DNA from: Variovorax sp. J22P240
Lineage (GTDB): Bacteria > Pseudomonadota > Gammaproteobacteria > Burkholderiales > Burkholderiaceae_C
DNA: 64,000 bases
Direction: 5' to 3'
Assembly (NCBI RefSeq): GCF_030316855.1
Contig: NZ_JASZYR010000015.1
Span: forward strand, 1-64,000
The stretch's first letter is position 1. Each line of letters begins with the position of its first letter. The notes under the pieces were generated by a model that saw only the letters and a program-made list of their open reading frames with translations, was not told the origin of the DNA and did no database searches. Below, piece after piece: positions 62,501 through 64,000 of this stretch. The position numbers and the translations under genes were made by a program.

Positions 62501-62783
62501 ATTCGATGATGACGACCGACTGGCCCTCGTAGCTGCGCGAGGTGAGGGCGTTGATGCCGGCGATCGAGTTGACGCCTTCCTCGATCTTCTTGGTCACCTC
62601 GCTCTCGACGATCTCGGGCGAGGCGCCGGGGTATTCGGTGATGACCACCACGACCGGGAAGTCGATGTTCGGAAACTGGTCGACCTGCAGCCGCTGGTAC
62701 GAGAACATGCCGAGCACGACCAGCGCGAGCATCAGCATCGTCGCGAAGACGGGATTCTTGAGACTGACGCGGGTGAACCACAT
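59553..62783 (-). CDS. RND efflux permease (HAE1 family)
   Basis: 1076 residues. Twelve membrane helices and two large periplasmic loops; the proton-relay Asp pair lies in GLLIDDAIVVREN, and the second half shows VLMGLVTKNAILLVDFA. Starts MWFTRVSLKNPVFATML, typical of HAE1 pumps, which export hydrophobic or amphiphilic compounds using the proton gradient. 13 nt behind its adaptor gene; the outer-membrane channel is probably the tolC product three genes downstream. Confidence 0.95.
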   Translation of the reverse strand: MWFTRVSLKNPVFATMLMLALVVLGMFSYQRLQVDQFPNIDFPVVVVITEYPGASPEIVESEVTKKIEEGVNSIAGINALTSRSYEGQSVVIIEFQLYVDGRKAADDVREKVAAVRPLFRDEVKEPRVLRFDPASRAVWSVAVLPEGDKDRQPSAVELTNWADQVLKKRLENVRGVGSVTLVGGTKREINIYLNPQAMEAFGVSASQVVDAVRSENQALPVGSVRSLEQDRVVQIDARMERPEDFGRIIVTRKGGAPIRVDQVATVSDGAQELDSLALYNGQRTLLLSVQKAQDENTIQVVDGLTKAIAEIKPQLPPGVRLEPIADASRPIRVAVENVRRTLIEGALLTVLIVFLFLNSWRSTVITGLTLPIALIGTFWFMAMFGFTINMITLMALSLCVGLLIDDAIVVRENIVRHVQMGKGPYQASLDGTQEIGLAVLATTLSIVAVFLPIGFMEGIIGKFFHEFGITIVAAVLISMFVSFTLDPMLSSIWHDPAIDKHGKREAPVTFYDKTIGRVTGWFDNATERLAEGYQSILRWALVHKLATLAAALGIFIASIFMVPLLGTEFVPKADYSETAISFYTPVGSSLEVTEAKARQVEAVLREMPEVRYTLTTINTGDAQGKIYASIYVRLVDRKARGRSVDQMSTVLRERLRSVPGITVTHVGLRDSVGGNKPIEFSLQGPDLKELERLTSKVMEAIRPIPGLVDLDSSQKPNKPTVSIVVRRDAASDLGLGVTPIATALRTLVAGTTVGNWRAPDDQTYDVNVRLAPEVRNSPADLARLPFVSTAVGANADGSSRIVRLSQVAEVRESTGPNQINRRALAREVSINANVDGRSAGEVSADIRKALAGIAFPPGYGWQFSGSTKNMQESFGYAVSALALAIIFIYMILASQFKSFLQPLALMTALPLTLIGVVLALLVFGSTLSMFSIIGVVMLMGLVTKNAILLVDFAIRSREPGVAADGSAVPGLPRAEALLLAARVRLRPILMTTLAMIFGMVPLAFAITEGSEQRAPMGQAVIGGVITSSLLTLVVVPVVYCYMDDLANWARRRWNRAPASAATAEPTEPAPKIEGLS

Positions 62784-62796
62784 GGCGATGCGTCGC

Positions 62797-63969
62797 TCAG
62801 GGCGCGGTGCGAGCGGCAGGAGCTGCGACCGGCGCCAGGCGCACGACCGTGCCGTCGCGCAGCGGACCGACGGTGCCGGTCACGGCGACCGCGCCCTCAT
62901 CGAGGCCGCGGACCGCGATCATCGTCTGGCCGTCGACCTGGCCGCGCAGGCCGGTCTCGACCTGGCGGTGGGCGATGCGTCCCTCGATCACCAACTGGAC
63001 GTAGGGCACGGGCTTGTCGGTGCGCACTGCCGACAAGGGCAGGGCGAGCGTCTCGGTACGGCCCACGTCGATGCTGCCCTGCGCGAACAGGCCTTGGCGG
63101 AAGCCCGTGCTGCGGTCCAGCTTCAGATAGACCAGCACGCTGCGGCTGCCCGCCTGGGCGCTCGGATTGACGCGAACCACGGTGGCGCCGACGCTGCGTT
63201 CGCCGCTCTTCGGGTCGACCGCGTTGCTGCCTTCGATCTGCAAGGTCGCCCGCTGGCCCACGCGCACCGCCACCGAGTCGGCGGCGGCAACGGTGGCCTC
63301 GACCTCGATGCGGCTCAGATCCACGACTTCGATCACCTTGGTATCGATGCCGACGCGCTCGCCCGATTGCGCGAACCGCTGCGACACCTGCCCGGTGATG
63401 GGGCTCCTGAGCACCGTGTCGTCGAGCGACTTGCGCGCCATCTCGACCGCGGCCAGTGCGGCGCGGTGGGTCGACAGGGCCGAGTTGAGATTCGACTGCG
63501 AGGTCTCCAGCGCGGTCCTGGAGATGAAGCCCTGGTCGACCAGCGCTTTGTTGTTGTCGAAGGTGCGTTGGGCCACCTCGGCCTGCGCGCGGGCGGAATC
63601 GGCCTGCTCCTGCGCCTGGCGCACGCGCGACTGGTATTCGATTGGATCGATGCGCGCGATGACCTGTCCGGCGGTGACGTTGTCGCCCTCGCGCACCGTG
63701 AGGCCGATCAGTTCGCCCGCGACACGGGCCTTGACCTGCGCCGAGTCCACCGCCTTGAGCGTGCCGGACACCGACAGCGTCTCGGCCAACTCGCGCCGCT
63801 TGACTCGCACCACGTCGGCGGATGAAAGCTCCACCACTGTCTCCGCGACCGTGCCGCCGGCCGCGACGGCGGCCTGATGCGCCTTGCGCGCACCCACGGC
63901 GCGGAGCACCCCGCCGATGACGAGGATCAGGACCAGGGCCGCGATGACCCACTTCAATGTTCTTTTCAT
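62797..63969 (-). CDS. RND periplasmic adaptor (membrane fusion protein)
   Basis: 390 residues. An N-terminal anchor helix (WVIAALVLILVIGGVLRAVG), a lipoyl/barrel-sandwich domain (VSGTLKAVDSAQVKARVAG; LRSPITGQVSQRFAQSGERV), a coiled-coil hairpin of about 100 residues and a beta-barrel (ATVAAADSVAVRVGQRATL). It links the RND permease to the outer-membrane channel. It is the first gene of the operon; its promoter would lie at or beyond the right edge of the window, where only 31 nt remain. Confidence 0.94.
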   Translation of the reverse strand: MKRTLKWVIAALVLILVIGGVLRAVGARKAHQAAVAAGGTVAETVVELSSADVVRVKRRELAETLSVSGTLKAVDSAQVKARVAGELIGLTVREGDNVTAGQVIARIDPIEYQSRVRQAQEQADSARAQAEVAQRTFDNNKALVDQGFISRTALETSQSNLNSALSTHRAALAAVEMARKSLDDTVLRSPITGQVSQRFAQSGERVGIDTKVIEVVDLSRIEVEATVAAADSVAVRVGQRATLQIEGSNAVDPKSGERSVGATVVRVNPSAQAGSRSVLVYLKLDRSTGFRQGLFAQGSIDVGRTETLALPLSAVRTDKPVPYVQLVIEGRIAHRQVETGLRGQVDGQTMIAVRGLDEGAVAVTGTVGPLRDGTVVRLAPVAAPAARTAP

Positions 63970-64000
63970 TCAGACGCTCTCGGCGGCACGCAGAGTCCGT

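Overview
The window is a 64 kb piece of a GC-rich (roughly 65-68 percent by eye) bacterial chromosome. The gene content points to the Burkholderiales, most likely Comamonadaceae near Variovorax. The pointers are several orphan Bug-type (TctC) solute receptors, CaiB/HMG-CoA-lyase modules, the adjacent order RND pump, pcm, rhodanese, tolC, a CueR/CopA pair and an HAE1 efflux pump. This placement is inference from family distribution; no rRNA or tRNA gene is visible to confirm it. I found no CRISPR array, no intact insertion sequence and no prophage.

Left part (1-9.5 kb): the 3' end of a trimeric autotransporter adhesin is followed by a BamE/OmpA fusion protein and a strong terminator. Next comes a lipoprotein carrying every active-site residue of a galactose/glyoxal-type copper-radical oxidase, joined to six C-terminal repeats. 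A NarL-type regulator, a cyclophilin-like protein, a lower-GC stretch with one small unknown gene, and aquaporin Z follow.

9.5-31.5 kb: a flavodoxin-like protein, an MscS channel, and an AraC-controlled aldehyde/GMC dehydrogenase operon. Then come a series of small enzymes and regulators (one isochorismatase-family gene is frameshifted), thioredoxin 2 and a hydrolase. A minus-strand block runs SRPBCC, LysR, CaiB CoA-transferase, HMG-CoA-lyase-like enzyme, Bug receptor, with a clean interrupted dyad between the LysR and CaiB genes. A broken outer-membrane barrel relic lies upstream. A signalling operon (Cache-HAMP-GAF histidine kinase, receiver, receiver plus class III nucleotide cyclase, YciI) is divergent from an ABC-type periplasmic binding protein.

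32.6-45 kb is a copper-handling region. Plus strand: a His-rich exported protein, a small exported protein, a TolC-family lipoprotein, a Tat-exported multicopper oxidase, a CusF variant and a cis/trans fatty-acid isomerase. Minus strand: copA and cueR behind a textbook CueR promoter (19-bp spacer with dyad). A JmjC/cupin-type protein and two multiheme cytochromes c follow.

45-64 kb: a DUF1345 membrane protein; an alkylation-repair operon (Ada-AlkA, Ogt, EamA exporter); phosphomannomutase and waaA; an autotransporter barrel with almost no passenger; an alkylsulfatase-Bug-LysR cluster; and tolC, rhodanese, pcm, RND permease and adaptor. Two copies of a structured intergenic repeat, with a compensatory base change in its stem, lie downstream of minus-strand genes at about 51.6 and 58.4 kb.
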